DNA from: Pleomorphomonas oryzae DSM 16300
GTDB taxonomy: Bacteria; Pseudomonadota; Alphaproteobacteria; Rhizobiales; Pleomorphomonadaceae
Length of the DNA: 64,000 bases
Assembly (NCBI RefSeq): GCF_000422965.1
Contig: NZ_AUHB01000004.1
Coordinates: 186,001 to 250,000 of the forward strand
Reading direction: 5' to 3'
This document shows positions 14,704-25,129 of the stretch, piece by piece. Numbering within the stretch: position 1 is the first letter of the stretch; every line of letters begins with the position of its first letter. The notes below the pieces were generated by a model, which did no database searches, had not been told where the DNA came from, and worked only from the letters and a program-made list of their open reading frames with translations. A program made the translations under genes and the position numbers.

Positions 14704-15975
14704 ATGAACACCGACGACCCGTTCGTCCCCACCGCCTCTGGCCGCCCCGCCGATGCCGACGGGCTCAAGCCCGTGCCGCGCATCTCCATCCAAGCATTCT
14801 GCGAAACGTCTGAAGTCGCCGAGGCACTGGAGCAGGCGGCGGCCGATCGCCGCATGGCCAAAGCGCACGTCAAGGTGCACCAGGGTGGCGTGGCGGCCGC
14901 CCTGGATTTTTACGCCGCAGCTCCAACGCCGAACCTTCTATTCGTCGAAACGCGTGAACGGCGCGAGCAGGTATTGGAGCAGGTTGACCAACTAGCCTCT
15001 GTCTGCGACGCCGGCACCAAGGTCGTACTGATCGGCCATCACAACGATGTCGCCCTCTATCGCGATCTGATGCGCCGCGGCGTGTCGGAATACATGGTTG
15101 CCCCCTTCGGTCTCTATGACGTCATTCGCGAGATTGGCGAGATCTATCTTTCGCCCGACGTAAAGCCGGTGGGCCGGACCATCGCCTTCATTGGCGCTCG
15201 TGGCGGTGCCGGCTCGTCGACGGTCGCTCACAATGTCGCCTTTGCACTGTCGCGCGGTTTTGACGGCGGCGTCGTACTGGCCGATCTCGATCTGCCGTTC
15301 GGCACGGCCAGTCTCGACTTTAATCAGGAGCCGCCGCAGACGCTGGCGGATGCTCTGGCCGCGGGCGACCGAGTCGACGATGTGTTTCTCGACCGGCTGC
15401 TATCCAAATGCGCCGACAACCTGAGCCTGCTCGCCGCTCCGTCTACGCTCGACCGCCCCTTTGACCACGACGAGATGGCCTTCGATCCGATCCTTGAGGC
15501 GGCCCGCATCAGCGCACCTGCCATTATTCTCGATGTGCCCCATCTCTGGACGGCCTGGGTTCGCCGCCTCCTCGGTGCCGCCGATGAGGTGGTGATCACC
15601 ACCATGCCCGACCTCGCCTCCCTCAGGAACGCCAAGAACCTCATCGACCAGCTGAAAATGGCCCGCCCCAATGACGGAGCGCCACGGCTGGTCATCAATC
15701 AGGTCGGCCTGCCGAAGCGGCCGGAGATCAAGCCCGTCGATTTCCAGAAGGCGCTGCAGCTTGAGCCGTCAGCCATCATTCCCTTCGATGCTGCTCTGTT
15801 CGGCACAGCCACCAACAATGGCCAAATGATTGCCGAGATCAACGCCCGATCGCCGGTCGCTCAGATCTTCGACACGCTTGCCGCCCGACTTACCGGCCGA
15901 AGCGTGACCCGCACTGGCCGCAAGTCGGCTCTCACGCCCCTGCTCGCCCGTCTGCCGCGCCTCAAAGCCCACTGA
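14704..15975 (+). CDS. cpaE: CpaE/TadZ pilus localisation ATPase (MinD/ParA-like)
   Basis: This 423-residue cytoplasmic protein has an atypical receiver-like domain at about 25-145 (LLFVETRERREQVLEQVDQLA, KVVLIGHHNDVALYRDLMRRGVSEYM). A MinD/ParA-type ATPase domain (about 158-400) follows, with deviant Walker A GARGGAGSSTVAHNVA and VVLADLDLPFGTASLDF. In Walker A the signature lysine is arginine and a serine replaces the usual final lysine-threonine, as seen in some TadZ proteins, so ATP turnover may be weak. TadZ/CpaE marks the pole where the pilus machine assembles. It lies between cpaD and cpaF in the same operon. Confidence 0.9.
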   Translation: MNTDDPFVPTASGRPADADGLKPVPRISIQAFCETSEVAEALEQAAADRRMAKAHVKVHQGGVAAALDFYAAAPTPNLLFVETRERREQVLEQVDQLASVCDAGTKVVLIGHHNDVALYRDLMRRGVSEYMVAPFGLYDVIREIGEIYLSPDVKPVGRTIAFIGARGGAGSSTVAHNVAFALSRGFDGGVVLADLDLPFGTASLDFNQEPPQTLADALAAGDRVDDVFLDRLLSKCADNLSLLAAPSTLDRPFDHDEMAFDPILEAARISAPAIILDVPHLWTAWVRRLLGAADEVVITTMPDLASLRNAKNLIDQLKMARPNDGAPRLVINQVGLPKRPEIKPVDFQKALQLEPSAIIPFDAALFGTATNNGQMIAEINARSPVAQIFDTLAARLTGRSVTRTGRKSALTPLLARLPRLKAH

Positions 15976-15998
15976 CGATCAGGACAAGGAGACGTTCA

Positions 15999-17465
15999 AT
16001 GTCTTTTGGCAAGCGTGGCTCATCGGGTTCGGCAGTGGAGAAACCGGCGACCGCGACCGCAGCGCGGACGGTCGAAACGGCACCCATTGCCGCGCCGGTG
16101 GCAACGCCGGCGCCTGGCCCCACTGCCCGTCCTGCGCCCGCACCAGAAATGCAGGAGCGGCGCAAGTCCGATAGCTATTACGACACCAAGTCATCAATCT
16201 TCTCGGCGCTGATCGAAACGATCGACCTCAGCCAGCTCGCCAAGCTCGATATCGAGACGGCGCGCGAAGAGATTCGCGACATCGTCAGCGACATCATCTC
16301 GCTGAAGGCCGTGGTGATGTCGATATCCGAGCAGGAAGAACTGCTCGACGACATCTGCAACGACGTGCTGGGCTATGGCCCGCTCGAACCGCTGCTGGCC
16401 CGGGATGACATCGCCGACATCATGGTCAACGGTGCCGACGCCACTTTCATCGAAGTGGGCGGCAAGATGATCAAGACCGGGGTGCGGTTCCGCGACAACG
16501 TGCAGCTGATGAACATCTGCCAGCGCATCGTCAGCCAGATCGGTCGTCGTGTCGATGAAGCCTCGCCGATCTGCGACGCCCGCCTGCCGGACGGTAGCCG
16601 CGTCAACGTCATCGCGCCGCCGCTCGCCATCGACGGGCCGACGCTGACCATTCGTAAGTTCAAGAAAGACAAGCTGACTCTGCCGCAACTGGTCAAGTTC
16701 GGCTCGATCACACCCGAAGGCGCCGCCATCCTCGAGATCATCGGCCGCTGCCGTTGCAACGTGCTGATTTCAGGCGGTACCGGTTCGGGCAAGACGACGT
16801 TGCTCAACTGCCTTACCGCCTACATCGAGCCGACGGAGCGCATCATCACCTGCGAAGACGCCGCCGAACTTCAGCTCCAGCAGCCGCACGTCGTCCGTCT
16901 GGAAACGCGCCCGCCCAACCTCGAAGGCGAGGGCCAGGTGACCATGCGCGATCTCGTGAAGAACTGCCTGCGTATGCGGCCGGAACGGATCATCGTCGGC
17001 GAAGTGCGTGGTCCTGAAGCCTTTGATCTTCTTCAAGCGATGAACACCGGCCACGACGGCTCGATGGGTACGTTGCATGCCAACACGCCTCGCGAGGCGA
17101 TTTCCCGCATCGAGTCGATGATTTCCATGGGCGGCTACACGCTGCCGGCCAAGACGGTGCGCGAGATGATCGTCACGTCGATCGATGTGATCATCCAGGC
17201 GGCACGCCTTAGAGATGGTTCGCGCCGCATCACCCACATTACCGAGGTGGTCGGCCTGGAAGGCGATGTGGTGATCACCCAGGATCTCTTCGTCTACGAC
17301 ATCGTCGGCGAAGAGAGCGATGGCAAGCTGATCGGTCGTCACAGGTCGACCGGCATCGGCCGTCCGAAGTTCTGGGATCGCGCCCGTTACTATGGTGAAG
17401 AACGGCGCCTCGCCGCCGCCCTCGACGCATCTGAAGCACCGGCGCCAACCGGCGCTTACACCTAA
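15999..17465 (+). CDS. cpaF: CpaF/TadA pilus assembly and retraction ATPase
   Basis: This 488-residue secretion ATPase of the VirB11/PilB superfamily powers Flp pilus extension and, in characterised Tad systems, retraction. A low-complexity Ala/Pro N-terminus (about 1-55) precedes the N-terminal domain and the ATPase core. Visible motifs are Walker A GGTGSGKT (259-266), [22 protein letters not shown], the Walker B region [15 protein letters not shown] and the histidine box [17 protein letters not shown]. Its partners are the TadB/TadC platform encoded immediately downstream. Confidence 0.95.
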   Translation: MSFGKRGSSGSAVEKPATATAARTVETAPIAAPVATPAPGPTARPAPAPEMQERRKSDSYYDTKSSIFSALIETIDLSQLAKLDIETAREEIRDIVSDIISLKAVVMSISEQEELLDDICNDVLGYGPLEPLLARDDIADIMVNGADATFIEVGGKMIKTGVRFRDNVQLMNICQRIVSQIGRRVDEASPICDARLPDGSRVNVIAPPLAIDGPTLTIRKFKKDKLTLPQLVKFGSITPEGAAILEIIGRCRCNVLISGGTGSGKTTLLNCLTAYIEPTERIITCEDAAELQLQQPHVVRLETRPPNLEGEGQVTMRDLVKNCLRMRPERIIVGEVRGPEAFDLLQAMNTGHDGSMGTLHANTPREAISRIESMISMGGYTLPAKTVREMIVTSIDVIIQAARLRDGSRRITHITEVVGLEGDVVITQDLFVYDIVGEESDGKLIGRHRSTGIGRPKFWDRARYYGEERRLAAALDASEAPAPTGAYT

Positions 17466-17490
17466 CAATCGCGAGCGATAGGAGAGGAGC

Positions 17491-18489
17491 ATGCAGATTG
17501 ACATCCGCGTCCTCGCGATGATGGGCCTCGTCGGCTTCTCGATCGCTGCCCTGCTCTACGGCTTTTTCTACGGGCGCATCGAGCGGCAAGCTTCGGTCGA
17601 GCGTCGGCGAACCCTGGTGGTCGCGCCTTCAGTCGATGTCGAGCAGGCGACCAAAGCGGCGACGCCGACAGCCCGGCGCCGCAACGTCAAGGAGACGTTG
17701 AAGGATCTGGAGGTCAAGCAGAAGCACAAGGCGTCGAAATCCACCAACCCGCCCATGCAACTTCGCCTTCAACAAGCCGGCCTCACCGTACCGATCGCCC
17801 GCTTCTACATCTATAGCGCTCTCACAGGACTTATCCTCGCGGCCGTTTGTTTTGCCATGAGCCTGCCGATTTATCTCATATTTGGAGCGGGTTTCGTCGG
17901 CGCCTTCGGTCTGCCGCGCTTCTTTGTCAACTTCGTCCGCAAGCGCCGCCACGCTGCCTTCATCGAGGAGCTCGCCAACGCGGTCGAGGTCATCGTTCGC
18001 GGCGTCAAGGCCGGCCTGCCGCTCAACGACTGTCTCAGGATGATTGCCAGCGAAGCCAAGGAGCCGGTCAAGAGCGAGTTCCGAGCCGTCATCGAGACGA
18101 TGCAGCTCGGCGTGCCGATCGACGAGGCTGTCGCTCGCATGTACGAGCGTGTGCCGCTGCCGGAGACCAACTTCTTCGGCATCGTGCTCTCCATCCAGTC
18201 GAAAGCCGGCGGCAACCTCTCCGAAGCGCTCGGCAACCTCGCCAAAGTGCTGCGAGAGCGCAAGAAAATGCGGGCCAAGATCCAGGCCATGAGCATGGAA
18301 GCCAAGTCGTCGGCGTCCATCATCGGTTCGCTGCCGATCATCGTCACCGGCCTCGTCTACATGACCAGCCCCAGCTACATCATGGTGCTGTTCGTTACAC
18401 CGATCGGCCAGATCGTTCTCGGCATTTCGCTTCTCTGGATGCTGACCGGCATCTTCGTGATGAAGCGCATGATTTCCTTCGACTTCTGA
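17491..18489 (+). CDS. tadB: Flp pilus inner-membrane platform protein TadB
   Basis: This 332-residue T2SSF-family membrane protein has an N-terminal helix (about 8-27), a cytoplasmic stretch, two helices near 105-150, a GspF domain (about 160-285: FIEELANAVEVIVRGVKAGLPLNDCLRM and GIVLSIQSKAGGNLSEALGNLAKVLRER) and C-terminal helices. With TadC it forms the inner-membrane platform driven by CpaF. It starts 25 bp after cpaF with GGAGAGG upstream and is followed by tadC after 8 bp. Confidence 0.93.
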   Translation: MQIDIRVLAMMGLVGFSIAALLYGFFYGRIERQASVERRRTLVVAPSVDVEQATKAATPTARRRNVKETLKDLEVKQKHKASKSTNPPMQLRLQQAGLTVPIARFYIYSALTGLILAAVCFAMSLPIYLIFGAGFVGAFGLPRFFVNFVRKRRHAAFIEELANAVEVIVRGVKAGLPLNDCLRMIASEAKEPVKSEFRAVIETMQLGVPIDEAVARMYERVPLPETNFFGIVLSIQSKAGGNLSEALGNLAKVLRERKKMRAKIQAMSMEAKSSASIIGSLPIIVTGLVYMTSPSYIMVLFVTPIGQIVLGISLLWMLTGIFVMKRMISFDF

Positions 18490-18497
18490 GGGCCACA

Positions 18498-19472
18498 ATG
18501 GGCGCGATCATCGATACCCTACGCGATCCGGTGACCCTGATGGCCATCTTGGTATCGCTTGCCATCTTCGCTACGGTTCTCAGTCTGGCCATGCCGCTTC
18601 TGTCGAGCGATCGCTTGCCGGCGCGCATGCGCGCCGTCGCCGACGAGCGCGAGAAGATACGTCAACGCGAACGCGCCCGGCTTGCCGAGGAGGGGCGCGG
18701 CTCGCTGCGCGGCAAAGAATCCAAGGCCTACATGCGCCGCCTCGTCGACAGACTGTCGCTCAGAAAGGCGTTGCTCGACGACAAGGGCGAGGAAAAACTG
18801 AAGCAGGCCGGCTTCCGCAGCGAAGCGGCCACCACAACCTTTCTGTTCGCGCGTTTCGTGCTGCCCTTCGCCTTTCTGGCCATCGCCATCTTCTATGTCT
18901 TCATCGTGCTCAAGATCGAGCGCCCCCTCCCGTTCAAGCTTGGCATCTGCTTGGTGACCGCCTATGCCGGCTTCTACCTGCCGATCATCATCGTTTCCAA
19001 CGCACTGCAAAAGCGCCAGCAATCGATCAAGCGCGCCTTCCCCGATTCCCTCGATCTGCTGCTCATTTGCGTTGAAAGCGGCATGTCGATCGAGCTTGCC
19101 TTCCGCAGGGTCTCCGAGGAGATCGGCAGCCAATCACTGGCACTCGCCGAAGAGCTGAGCTTGACCACAGCCGAGCTGTCCTTCCTGTCCGACCGCCGCC
19201 AGGCTTATGAAAATCTGGCCAACCGCACCGGCCTCGACGGCGTCAAGGCGGTGTGTCTGGCACTCATTCAATCCGAACGTTACGGCACGCCGCTCGGCCA
19301 GACGTTGCGCGTTCTCAGCCAGGAAAACCGCGACATGCGCATGAACGAGGCAGAGAAGAAGGCGGCGGCGCTGCCGCCCAAGCTGACCGTGCCGATGATT
19401 CTGTTTTTCCTGCCGGTGCTGTTCGCCGTCATCATGGCGCCGGCCATCATCAAGCTCACCACAATGCATTGA
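18498..19472 (+). CDS. tadC: Flp pilus inner-membrane platform protein TadC
   Basis: This 324-residue T2SSF-family protein has an N-terminal helix (about 14-37), a basic charged region, paired helices at about 112-165, a GspF domain (FPDSLDLLLICVESGMSIELAFRRV and LALIQSERYGTPLGQTLRVLSQENR) and a C-terminal helix. It is the second half of the Tad platform. The ATG at 18498 is used; the longer open frame running back into tadB is an alternate-frame shadow. It is the last gene of the pilus run and is closed by a terminator. Confidence 0.92.
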   Translation: MGAIIDTLRDPVTLMAILVSLAIFATVLSLAMPLLSSDRLPARMRAVADEREKIRQRERARLAEEGRGSLRGKESKAYMRRLVDRLSLRKALLDDKGEEKLKQAGFRSEAATTTFLFARFVLPFAFLAIAIFYVFIVLKIERPLPFKLGICLVTAYAGFYLPIIIVSNALQKRQQSIKRAFPDSLDLLLICVESGMSIELAFRRVSEEIGSQSLALAEELSLTTAELSFLSDRRQAYENLANRTGLDGVKAVCLALIQSERYGTPLGQTLRVLSQENRDMRMNEAEKKAAALPPKLTVPMILFFLPVLFAVIMAPAIIKLTTMH

Positions 19473-19491
19473 GTGTCATCACTCGTAAGAA

Positions 19492-19522
19492 AAAGCCCCG
19501 GCCGTCGAGCGGCCGAGGCTTT
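19492..19522. terminator. Bidirectional terminator between tadC and upp
   Basis: A 13-bp stem with one mismatch, AAAGCCCCGGCCG (19492-19504) and CGGCCGAGGCTTT (19510-19522), lies between convergent genes. On the minus strand the stem runs into TTTTTCTT, so it is the likely terminator of the salvage operon. On the plus strand it closes the pilus operon less strongly. Confidence 0.85.
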
Positions 19523-19547
19523 AGCATTCCGAATTGGATAGAGGCGC

Positions 19548-20174
19548 CTACTTGGTGCCGTACATGCGGTCGCCGGCGTCACCGAGACCGGGCACGATAT
19601 AGCCCTTCTCGTTGAGGTGGCTGTCGATCGCCGCCGTGAACACCGGCACGTCCGGGTGCGCCTCGGTGAAATGCTTGATGCCTTCAGGCGCCGCGAGCAG
19701 GCAGACGAAGCGGATATCGCGAGCGCCACGCTCCTTGAGCTTGTCGACGGCAGCAATCGATGAATTGCCGGTCGCCAGCATCGGATCGACCACGATTGTG
19801 AGACGGTCGGAGAGATCGGCCGGCGCCTTAAAGTAATATTCGACCGGCTGCAGCGTCTCATGGTCGCGGTAGATACCGATGTGCGACACGCGGGCCGCAG
19901 GCACCAGATCGAGCATGCCTTCGAGGAGACCGTTGCCGGCGCGCAGCACCGAGGCGAACACCAGCTTCTTGCCCTCGAGAGTCGGCGCCGTCATGGTCTG
20001 CAGCGGCGTTTCGATCTCCACCTCGGTCAGCGCCAGATCACGCGTCACCTCGTAGCAGAGCAGCGTCGAGATCTCACGCAACAGCCGCCGGAAGCTCGCT
20101 GTGGAGGTTTCCTGCTTGCGCATGATGGTCAGCTTGTGCTGCACCAGCGGATGATCGATGACCTTGACGCTCAT
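19548..20174 (-). CDS. upp: Uracil phosphoribosyltransferase
   Basis: This 208-residue cytoplasmic enzyme makes UMP from uracil and PRPP. The family motifs are [14 protein letters not shown] at the start, [29 protein letters not shown], the PRPP-binding [12 protein letters not shown] and the C-terminal [13 protein letters not shown]. It is the last gene of the nucleoside salvage run, 92 bp after add. It salvages the uracil released by pyrimidine phosphorolysis upstream in the pathway. The ATG at 20174 has GAGGAA upstream. A stable hairpin ends only a few bases before that ribosome-binding site. Confidence 0.96.
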   Translation of the reverse strand: MSVKVIDHPLVQHKLTIMRKQETSTASFRRLLREISTLLCYEVTRDLALTEVEIETPLQTMTAPTLEGKKLVFASVLRAGNGLLEGMLDLVPAARVSHIGIYRDHETLQPVEYYFKAPADLSDRLTIVVDPMLATGNSSIAAVDKLKERGARDIRFVCLLAAPEGIKHFTEAHPDVPVFTAAIDSHLNEKGYIVPGLGDAGDRMYGTK

Positions 20175-20186
20175 GGGTTCCTCGCG

Positions 20187-20222
20187 GGCTTTGAGTTTCG
20201 GCGACCATAGAGACTCAAAGCC
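20187..20222 (-). promoter_or_regulatory. Leader hairpin just upstream of the upp ribosome-binding site
   Basis: A 13-bp stem (one T-G pair; core GGCTTTGAGT with ACTCAAAGCC) and a 10-nt loop occupy the gap between add and upp. It ends about 3 nt before GAGGAA of upp. There is no T-tract, so it is not a standard terminator. It may stabilise or process the upp message or modulate its translation. Confidence 0.5.
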
Positions 20223-20266
20223 GCCTCCGAAACCGGCATTTTCCCCGATCTCCACCAGATTTCCGC

Positions 20267-21253
20267 TCACAACAGGGCGAAAAGCTTCGCTTTGGTGACC
20301 TCGTCGCAGAAGGCGTCCTCAATCGCCGTCCGCGTCACCTCGACCAACTCGGCATCGCTCAGGCCAAAGGTGTCACGCGCCACGCGATATTCGTGCCCGA
20401 CCGACGTCCAGAAGAACGGCGGATCGTCCGTATTGAGTGAGTGGCGAACGCCGGCTGCCCGGAGCGCCAAGAGTGGATGGTCGGCATAATCCTGATAGAC
20501 CCCGAGGGTGACATTGGACACCGGGCAGATTTCAAGGTGGATGCCCTCCTCAGCGATGCGACGGACGAGATCAGCATTCTCGATGGCACGCACGCCATGG
20601 CCAATACGTTTCACCGGAAGCGCATCAAGAGTCGCCGCAACGCCTTCCCAAGAGCACCATTCCCCGGCATGGCAGGTGAGCGGCAGGCCGGCCTCGGCAG
20701 CGATCTCGAAGGCAGCGGAGAATTCATGCGGCGCATGCAGGCGCTCCTCGCCAGCCATACCGAAGCCGACAACTTCCGGAACGAGATTATTGACCGCAGC
20801 CCGCGCGGCCTCGACACCCCGCTCGGGACCATAGTGCCGCTCGACAAGCGGGATGATGCGACCAATGATGCCCGTGGCCGCCTCGGCACGTCGCAATCCT
20901 TCGGCGATGCCGTCGAGATAGGCGCGGTAGCCGAGACCGGAACGTTCGCCGAAATCCGGCGACACGAAGAACTCGGTATAGATCGAGCCGGCAGCGGCAG
21001 CCTGCCGCTGATAGACCTCGGCAATCTCCGCGAAATCCTCAGGCGTGCGGAATACCGACGCGGCAAGGTCATAGGCAACGAGGAAGGCCGAGAAGTCCGT
21101 CCAGAGATAGCGTCCCTCCTCGTCGAAAAGACGTGACACATCGACACCATAACGGGCGGCGTTGCGACGAACGAGGTCCGGCGCGGCGCCGGCCTCCAGA
21201 TGAACGTGCAGTTCGGCCTTCGGCACCGAAGGCACGGCGGTCGGTTCGGTCAT
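20267..21253 (-). CDS. add: Adenosine deaminase
   Basis: This 328-residue metal-dependent cytoplasmic hydrolase converts adenosine and deoxyadenosine to inosine forms. Motifs in order are HVHLEAGA (zinc-ligand histidines, about 16-23), [11 protein letters not shown] (His and catalytic Glu), [20 protein letters not shown] and [10 protein letters not shown] (the final metal aspartate pair). Length fits the family, and some adenine deaminases share this fold, but the setting beside punA favours adenosine. It lies 11 bp after deoB in the operon. Confidence 0.92.
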   Translation of the reverse strand: MTEPTAVPSVPKAELHVHLEAGAAPDLVRRNAARYGVDVSRLFDEEGRYLWTDFSAFLVAYDLAASVFRTPEDFAEIAEVYQRQAAAAGSIYTEFFVSPDFGERSGLGYRAYLDGIAEGLRRAEAATGIIGRIIPLVERHYGPERGVEAARAAVNNLVPEVVGFGMAGEERLHAPHEFSAAFEIAAEAGLPLTCHAGEWCSWEGVAATLDALPVKRIGHGVRAIENADLVRRIAEEGIHLEICPVSNVTLGVYQDYADHPLLALRAAGVRHSLNTDDPPFFWTSVGHEYRVARDTFGLSDAELVEVTRTAIEDAFCDEVTKAKLFALL

Positions 21254-21264
21254 GGGGCTGTCTT

Positions 21265-22482
21265 TCAGAGCAGTGAGCGGCCGTGCAGGCCCGGTGCAAG
21301 GCCGAGCCAGGCGGCAACGGTCTCGGCCATGTCGGCAAAGGTGTCGGGTCGTCCGGCGGGACCGGATGGAACATGCGGACCGGCAAACAGCGCCGGCACG
21401 CGTTCCCGTGTGTGATCGCTGCCACGCCAGGTGGGATCGCAGCCGTGATCGGCGGTGATCAGCAGCATATCGCCCTCGGCCATCGCCGCCTCCACCTCCG
21501 GCAGCCGCCGATCGAAGGCCTCCAGACAGGCGGCGTAACCGGCAACATCGCGCCGATGACCATATTCGGTATCGAAATCGACGAGGTTGACGAACACGAG
21601 ATCACCGGCGCCGGCTTCGCCGAGCGCGGCAATGCCGAGATCAAGGTTGCCGTCGTTGGACTTGCCCTTGCGAGTGATGGTGATGTTCTGGTGGGCGAAA
21701 ATGTCGCCGATCTTGCCGATGCCGTAGACCTTGCTGCCCACCGCTTCGACGCGGGTGAGCAGCGTCGGCTCGGGCGGCGGCACGGCATAGTCGCGCCGGT
21801 TGGCGGTGCGCTTGAAGGTATCTTTGGTCTCGCCGACGAAGGGGCGGGCAATCACCCGGCCGACCTTGTAGGAATCGACCAGCTTGCGGGCGATCTCGCA
21901 ATCGGCCAGCAGCTTGGCGAGGCCGAAATGCGTCTCGTGCGCAGCGATCTGCATGACGGAATCGGCCGAGGTATAGACGATCGGCTTGCCGGTGCGGATG
22001 TGTTCCTCACCGAAGCGGGCAATGACCTCGGTACCGGAGGCATGACAATTGCCGAGGATGCCGGGCACGTGGGTCTCGCGCGCATAGGCTTCGATCAGTT
22101 CAGGCGGGAAGCTCGGCGGCTCCGGCGGGAAATAGCCCCACTCGAAAGGCACCGGCACGCCGGCGATCTCCCAATGGCCGGACGGCGTATCCTTGCCGCT
22201 CGACACTTCGGCGGGAGCGGCATAGCGCCCCTCGGCCGTCATGCGGGTAAAACCGGCCGGCTTCCGGCCCGTAGCAAGTTCGGCGGCCAGCCCAAGGCCG
22301 AGGCGCTCGAGATTGGGAAGCGCAAGCGGTCCCGACCGCAAACCGTCCCGATCACCTCGTCCGGCCGCACACTCGGCAGCGATGTGGCCGAGCGTGTCGG
22401 AGCCCTCGTCGCCGAAGCGAGCAGCATCCGGCGCGCCGCCGATGCCGAAGCTGTCGAGCACGATGATGATGGCTCGTTTCAT
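21265..22482 (-). CDS. deoB: Phosphopentomutase
   Basis: This 405-residue alkaline-phosphatase-superfamily enzyme converts (deoxy)ribose-1-P to the 5-P. It shows [16 protein letters not shown] at the start (metal aspartate), the phospho-acceptor threonine in [11 protein letters not shown], and the metal sites [22 protein letters not shown]. It takes the sugar phosphates made by DeoA and PunA, which are encoded just upstream. The ATG at 22482 follows GAGGAGG. No deoC aldolase is present in the window, so deoxyribose-5-P must be handled by a gene elsewhere. Confidence 0.96.
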   Translation of the reverse strand: MKRAIIIVLDSFGIGGAPDAARFGDEGSDTLGHIAAECAAGRGDRDGLRSGPLALPNLERLGLGLAAELATGRKPAGFTRMTAEGRYAAPAEVSSGKDTPSGHWEIAGVPVPFEWGYFPPEPPSFPPELIEAYARETHVPGILGNCHASGTEVIARFGEEHIRTGKPIVYTSADSVMQIAAHETHFGLAKLLADCEIARKLVDSYKVGRVIARPFVGETKDTFKRTANRRDYAVPPPEPTLLTRVEAVGSKVYGIGKIGDIFAHQNITITRKGKSNDGNLDLGIAALGEAGAGDLVFVNLVDFDTEYGHRRDVAGYAACLEAFDRRLPEVEAAMAEGDMLLITADHGCDPTWRGSDHTRERVPALFAGPHVPSGPAGRPDTFADMAETVAAWLGLAPGLHGRSLL

Positions 22483-22528
22483 GGATCCTCCTCGGCGCCT
22501 GAGCCGCGCCTCAATCTTATTCTTGTTC

Positions 22529-22560
22529 CCTGGGGCAGCGCCGTCCGCGACCACCCCAGG
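22529..22560 (-). other. Intercistronic hairpin between deoA and deoB
   Basis: CCTGGGG (22529-22535) pairs with CCCCAGG (22554-22560) around an 18-nt loop in the 85-bp deoA-deoB gap. No T-tract follows on the minus strand. It may be an mRNA-stability or processing element rather than a terminator. Confidence 0.3.
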
Positions 22561-22567
22561 AAAGACC

Positions 22568-23884
22568 TCAACCGCCGACCCGCTCGATCACCGACGGGCC
22601 GCGTTCCGGCCGATCGCCGAACCGGTAGGCAGCAATCAGCGCGGCCGCAGCGGCGTCGGCAGCCGATTCATTTGCCGCATGCACGAAGCCGAGCGGATGA
22701 TCCGAGCCGACGTCCTCGCCAAGACCGGCCAGCGCCGAGAAGCCAACCGACGGATCGATGGGATCCTGTGGCCGGGTACGGCCACCGCCGAGCCCGACGA
22801 CGGCAACACCGATCGCCCGTGCATCAATGGCGGCGATGGTGCCGGCCTGAGGTGCATAAACCGGCTTCACCACCGGCGCCTTGGCAAGATAGCTGTCGGC
22901 CTTGGTCACGAAATCGATCGGACCACCGAGCGCGCTGACCATACTGCCGAACACTTCCGCTGCCCGGCCGGAGGTGAAAGCCTCCTCGACCGCGACACGT
23001 GCCTCGGCGGCATCGGGACGAAGGCCGCCGATCACCAGCATTTCCGCCGACAGCGCCACCGTCACGTCCCACATGCGCGGGTCGATGCGCTTGCCAGTCA
23101 AGAAATCGACAGCGAGCTGCACTTCCAGCGCGTTGCCGGCCGCTGTTCCGAGCGGCTCGTTCATGTCGGTGATCAGGCCGATGGTGGGCAAGCCGGCGCC
23201 ATTCGCTACATGGACAAGGCTTTCGGCCAGAGCGCGCGAGTCCTCAAGGGTTGCCATGAAGGCACCCGTGCCGGTCTTGACGTCGAGGACGAGACCGTGG
23301 AGGCCGGCAGCGAGCTTCTTAGAGAGGATCGAGGCGGTGATGAGGTCGATGCTCTCCACCGTACCGGTCACGTCGCGGATGGAATAAACGCGCTTGTCCG
23401 CCGGAGCCAGATCGGCGGTCTGGCCGATGACGGCACAGCCCACTTCGCGCACCACCTTGCGGAACAGTTCGTTATCCGGCTGCGTCTTGTAGCCCGGCAC
23501 CGTGTCGAGCTTATCGAGCGTGCCACCGGTATGTCCAAGGCCACGGCCCGAGATCATCGGCACGTAGCCGCCACAGGCAGCGACGGCCGGCGCCAGCATC
23601 AACGACACGGTGTCGCCGATGCCGCCGGTCGAATGCTTGTCGAGGGCCGGTCCCGGCAGGTCGGACCAGTCGAGAACGGTGCCCGAGTCGCGCATCGCCA
23701 GCGTCAGCGCCACGCGCTCGTCGATGGTCATGCCACGGAAGAAAGTGGCCATGGCGAAAGCCGCCACCTGTCCCTCGGTGACCGAGCCAGCGGTCAGGCC
23801 CTCGACCATGAAGGTGATCTCTTCGCAGCTGAGCACGGCGCCGTCACGCTTCTTGCGGATGATCTCCTGCGGCAGGAAGCTCAT
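22568..23884 (-). CDS. deoA: Thymidine (pyrimidine-nucleoside) phosphorylase
   Basis: This 438-residue enzyme cleaves thymidine or deoxyuridine with phosphate to base and deoxyribose-1-P. Signatures are [17 protein letters not shown] at the start, [35 protein letters not shown] (the family pattern) and [13 protein letters not shown]. It overlaps punA by 4 bp (the punA stop and deoA start share 23881-23884), which indicates coupled translation. It sits in the middle of the nucleoside salvage operon. Confidence 0.96.
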   Translation of the reverse strand: MSFLPQEIIRKKRDGAVLSCEEITFMVEGLTAGSVTEGQVAAFAMATFFRGMTIDERVALTLAMRDSGTVLDWSDLPGPALDKHSTGGIGDTVSLMLAPAVAACGGYVPMISGRGLGHTGGTLDKLDTVPGYKTQPDNELFRKVVREVGCAVIGQTADLAPADKRVYSIRDVTGTVESIDLITASILSKKLAAGLHGLVLDVKTGTGAFMATLEDSRALAESLVHVANGAGLPTIGLITDMNEPLGTAAGNALEVQLAVDFLTGKRIDPRMWDVTVALSAEMLVIGGLRPDAAEARVAVEEAFTSGRAAEVFGSMVSALGGPIDFVTKADSYLAKAPVVKPVYAPQAGTIAAIDARAIGVAVVGLGGGRTRPQDPIDPSVGFSALAGLGEDVGSDHPLGFVHAANESAADAAAAALIAAYRFGDRPERGPSVIERVGG

Positions 23885-24702
23885 GCGGATGCTCCATAGG
23901 CAGCGATAACGCGCGGCAGGATGCGCCGGAGCTTCTCGGCTCCCTTGGGCGCGGCTTCCTTCACCTCTTCATGGCTGAGCTCCTGATCGGTGAGCCCGGC
24001 GGCCGGATTGGTGACGGTGGAGACGGCGGCTACCTCGAGCCCCATGTAGCGGGCGAGGATCACTTCCGGCACCGTCGACATGCCGACAGCGTCGCCACCC
24101 AGGATCTTGGCAGCGCGGATCTCGGCCGGCGTCTCGAAGGACGGCCCGGTGAACCAGACATAGACGCCCGAATGCAGCTTGATGCCCTCGGCGGCAGCCG
24201 CTTCACGGAACAGAGACTGCAGACGCAGATCGTAGGCCTGCGACATGCCGACGAAGCGCTCATCGCCGAGTTCGCCGACCAGCGGATTGGAGCCGGTGAA
24301 GTTGATGTGGTCGGTGAGCAGCATTAACTCGCCCGGGCCGACCTCGAGATGCAGCCCGCCAGCCGCGTTGGTCAGGATCACCGCCTTGCAGCCGATCAGC
24401 TTCAGTACCTCGATCGGCGTCTTCATGATCGCCGCCTCGCCATGCTCATAGTAATGAGCGCGGCCGGATAGCACCGCGACGGGCTGACCGGCGATGCGGC
24501 CAATGACCAGTTCGCCCTTGTGGCTGGAGACGGTGGACACCGGAAAGCCCGGCAGGTCGGCAAAGGAGAAGCGGACGGCGCCCTCGACACTATCGGCGAA
24601 CGAACCGAGCCCGGAGCCGAGCACCATGCCGACGATCGGCTTCAGATCCGTCTTGGCAGCAATCATCGCCGCCGCGCGGGCAGCGTTGGACATCTCGGAC
24701 AT
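23881..24702 (-). CDS. punA: Purine-nucleoside phosphorylase (trimeric PNP, PunA type)
   Basis: This 273-residue enzyme phosphorolyses inosine or guanosine to base and pentose-1-P. Motifs are [13 protein letters not shown] (phosphate loop), [53 protein letters not shown] and the substrate region [29 protein letters not shown]. The length and these motifs fit the trimeric class, not the hexameric DeoD class. GGAGGAG precedes the ATG. It follows cdd by 6 bp. Confidence 0.95.
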   Translation of the reverse strand: MSEMSNAARAAAMIAAKTDLKPIVGMVLGSGLGSFADSVEGAVRFSFADLPGFPVSTVSSHKGELVIGRIAGQPVAVLSGRAHYYEHGEAAIMKTPIEVLKLIGCKAVILTNAAGGLHLEVGPGELMLLTDHINFTGSNPLVGELGDERFVGMSQAYDLRLQSLFREAAAAEGIKLHSGVYVWFTGPSFETPAEIRAAKILGGDAVGMSTVPEVILARYMGLEVAAVSTVTNPAAGLTDQELSHEEVKEAAPKGAEKLRRILPRVIAAYGASA

Positions 24703-24708
24703 GTTCGT

Positions 24709-25128
24709 TCACTCCTCCAGAACGAATCCGGCCGGCAACAGCTCGGCCATCGTGAAATGCTGGCTGGCACCGTCGGGATCGGCGGCCCAAATCTCGGTCG
24801 CCGGCGACGCTGCGAACTCCGACAAGCGCTGGCGGCAACCGCCGCAAGGCGTGCAGAAACGGCCGCCCGGCACGCGCTCGCCGTCGATGCGGCTCGCCAC
24901 CACCACGGCGCGGACGATGCGCTTGGCGCCGCCCATCACCATCTGGCCGATCGCCGTCGTCTCGGCGCACCAGCCCTCGGGGAAAGCGGCATTCTCGACG
25001 TTGCAGCCGGAATAGATGTTGCCGTCGTCGGCGAGCAGCGCCGCGCCGACGGCATAGTTGGAATAGGGCGCATGCGCCCTTGCACGAGCGGCACTCGCCG
25101 CCGCGAACAGCTTGTCGAAATCGGCCAT
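24709..25128 (-). CDS. cdd: Cytidine deaminase
   Basis: This 139-residue zinc enzyme converts cytidine and deoxycytidine to uridine forms. The catalytic motif WCAETTAIG provides a zinc-ligand Cys in the place used by homotetrameric enzymes plus the catalytic Glu, and PCGGCRQ gives the other two cysteines. The substrate region YSNYAVGAALL and CNVENAAFPEG is intact. The ATG at 25128 has GGAG upstream. It follows the permease gene directly, tying deamination to import. Confidence 0.95.
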   Translation of the reverse strand: MADFDKLFAAASAARARAHAPYSNYAVGAALLADDGNIYSGCNVENAAFPEGWCAETTAIGQMVMGGAKRIVRAVVVASRIDGERVPGGRFCTPCGGCRQRLSEFAASPATEIWAADPDGASQHFTMAELLPAGFVLEE

Positions 25129-25129
25129 C

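Noticed and set aside
17847-19472. 541-residue frame suggesting a longer TadC
   Set aside because: The first 217 residues are a shadow of tadB; TadC begins at the ATG at 18498.
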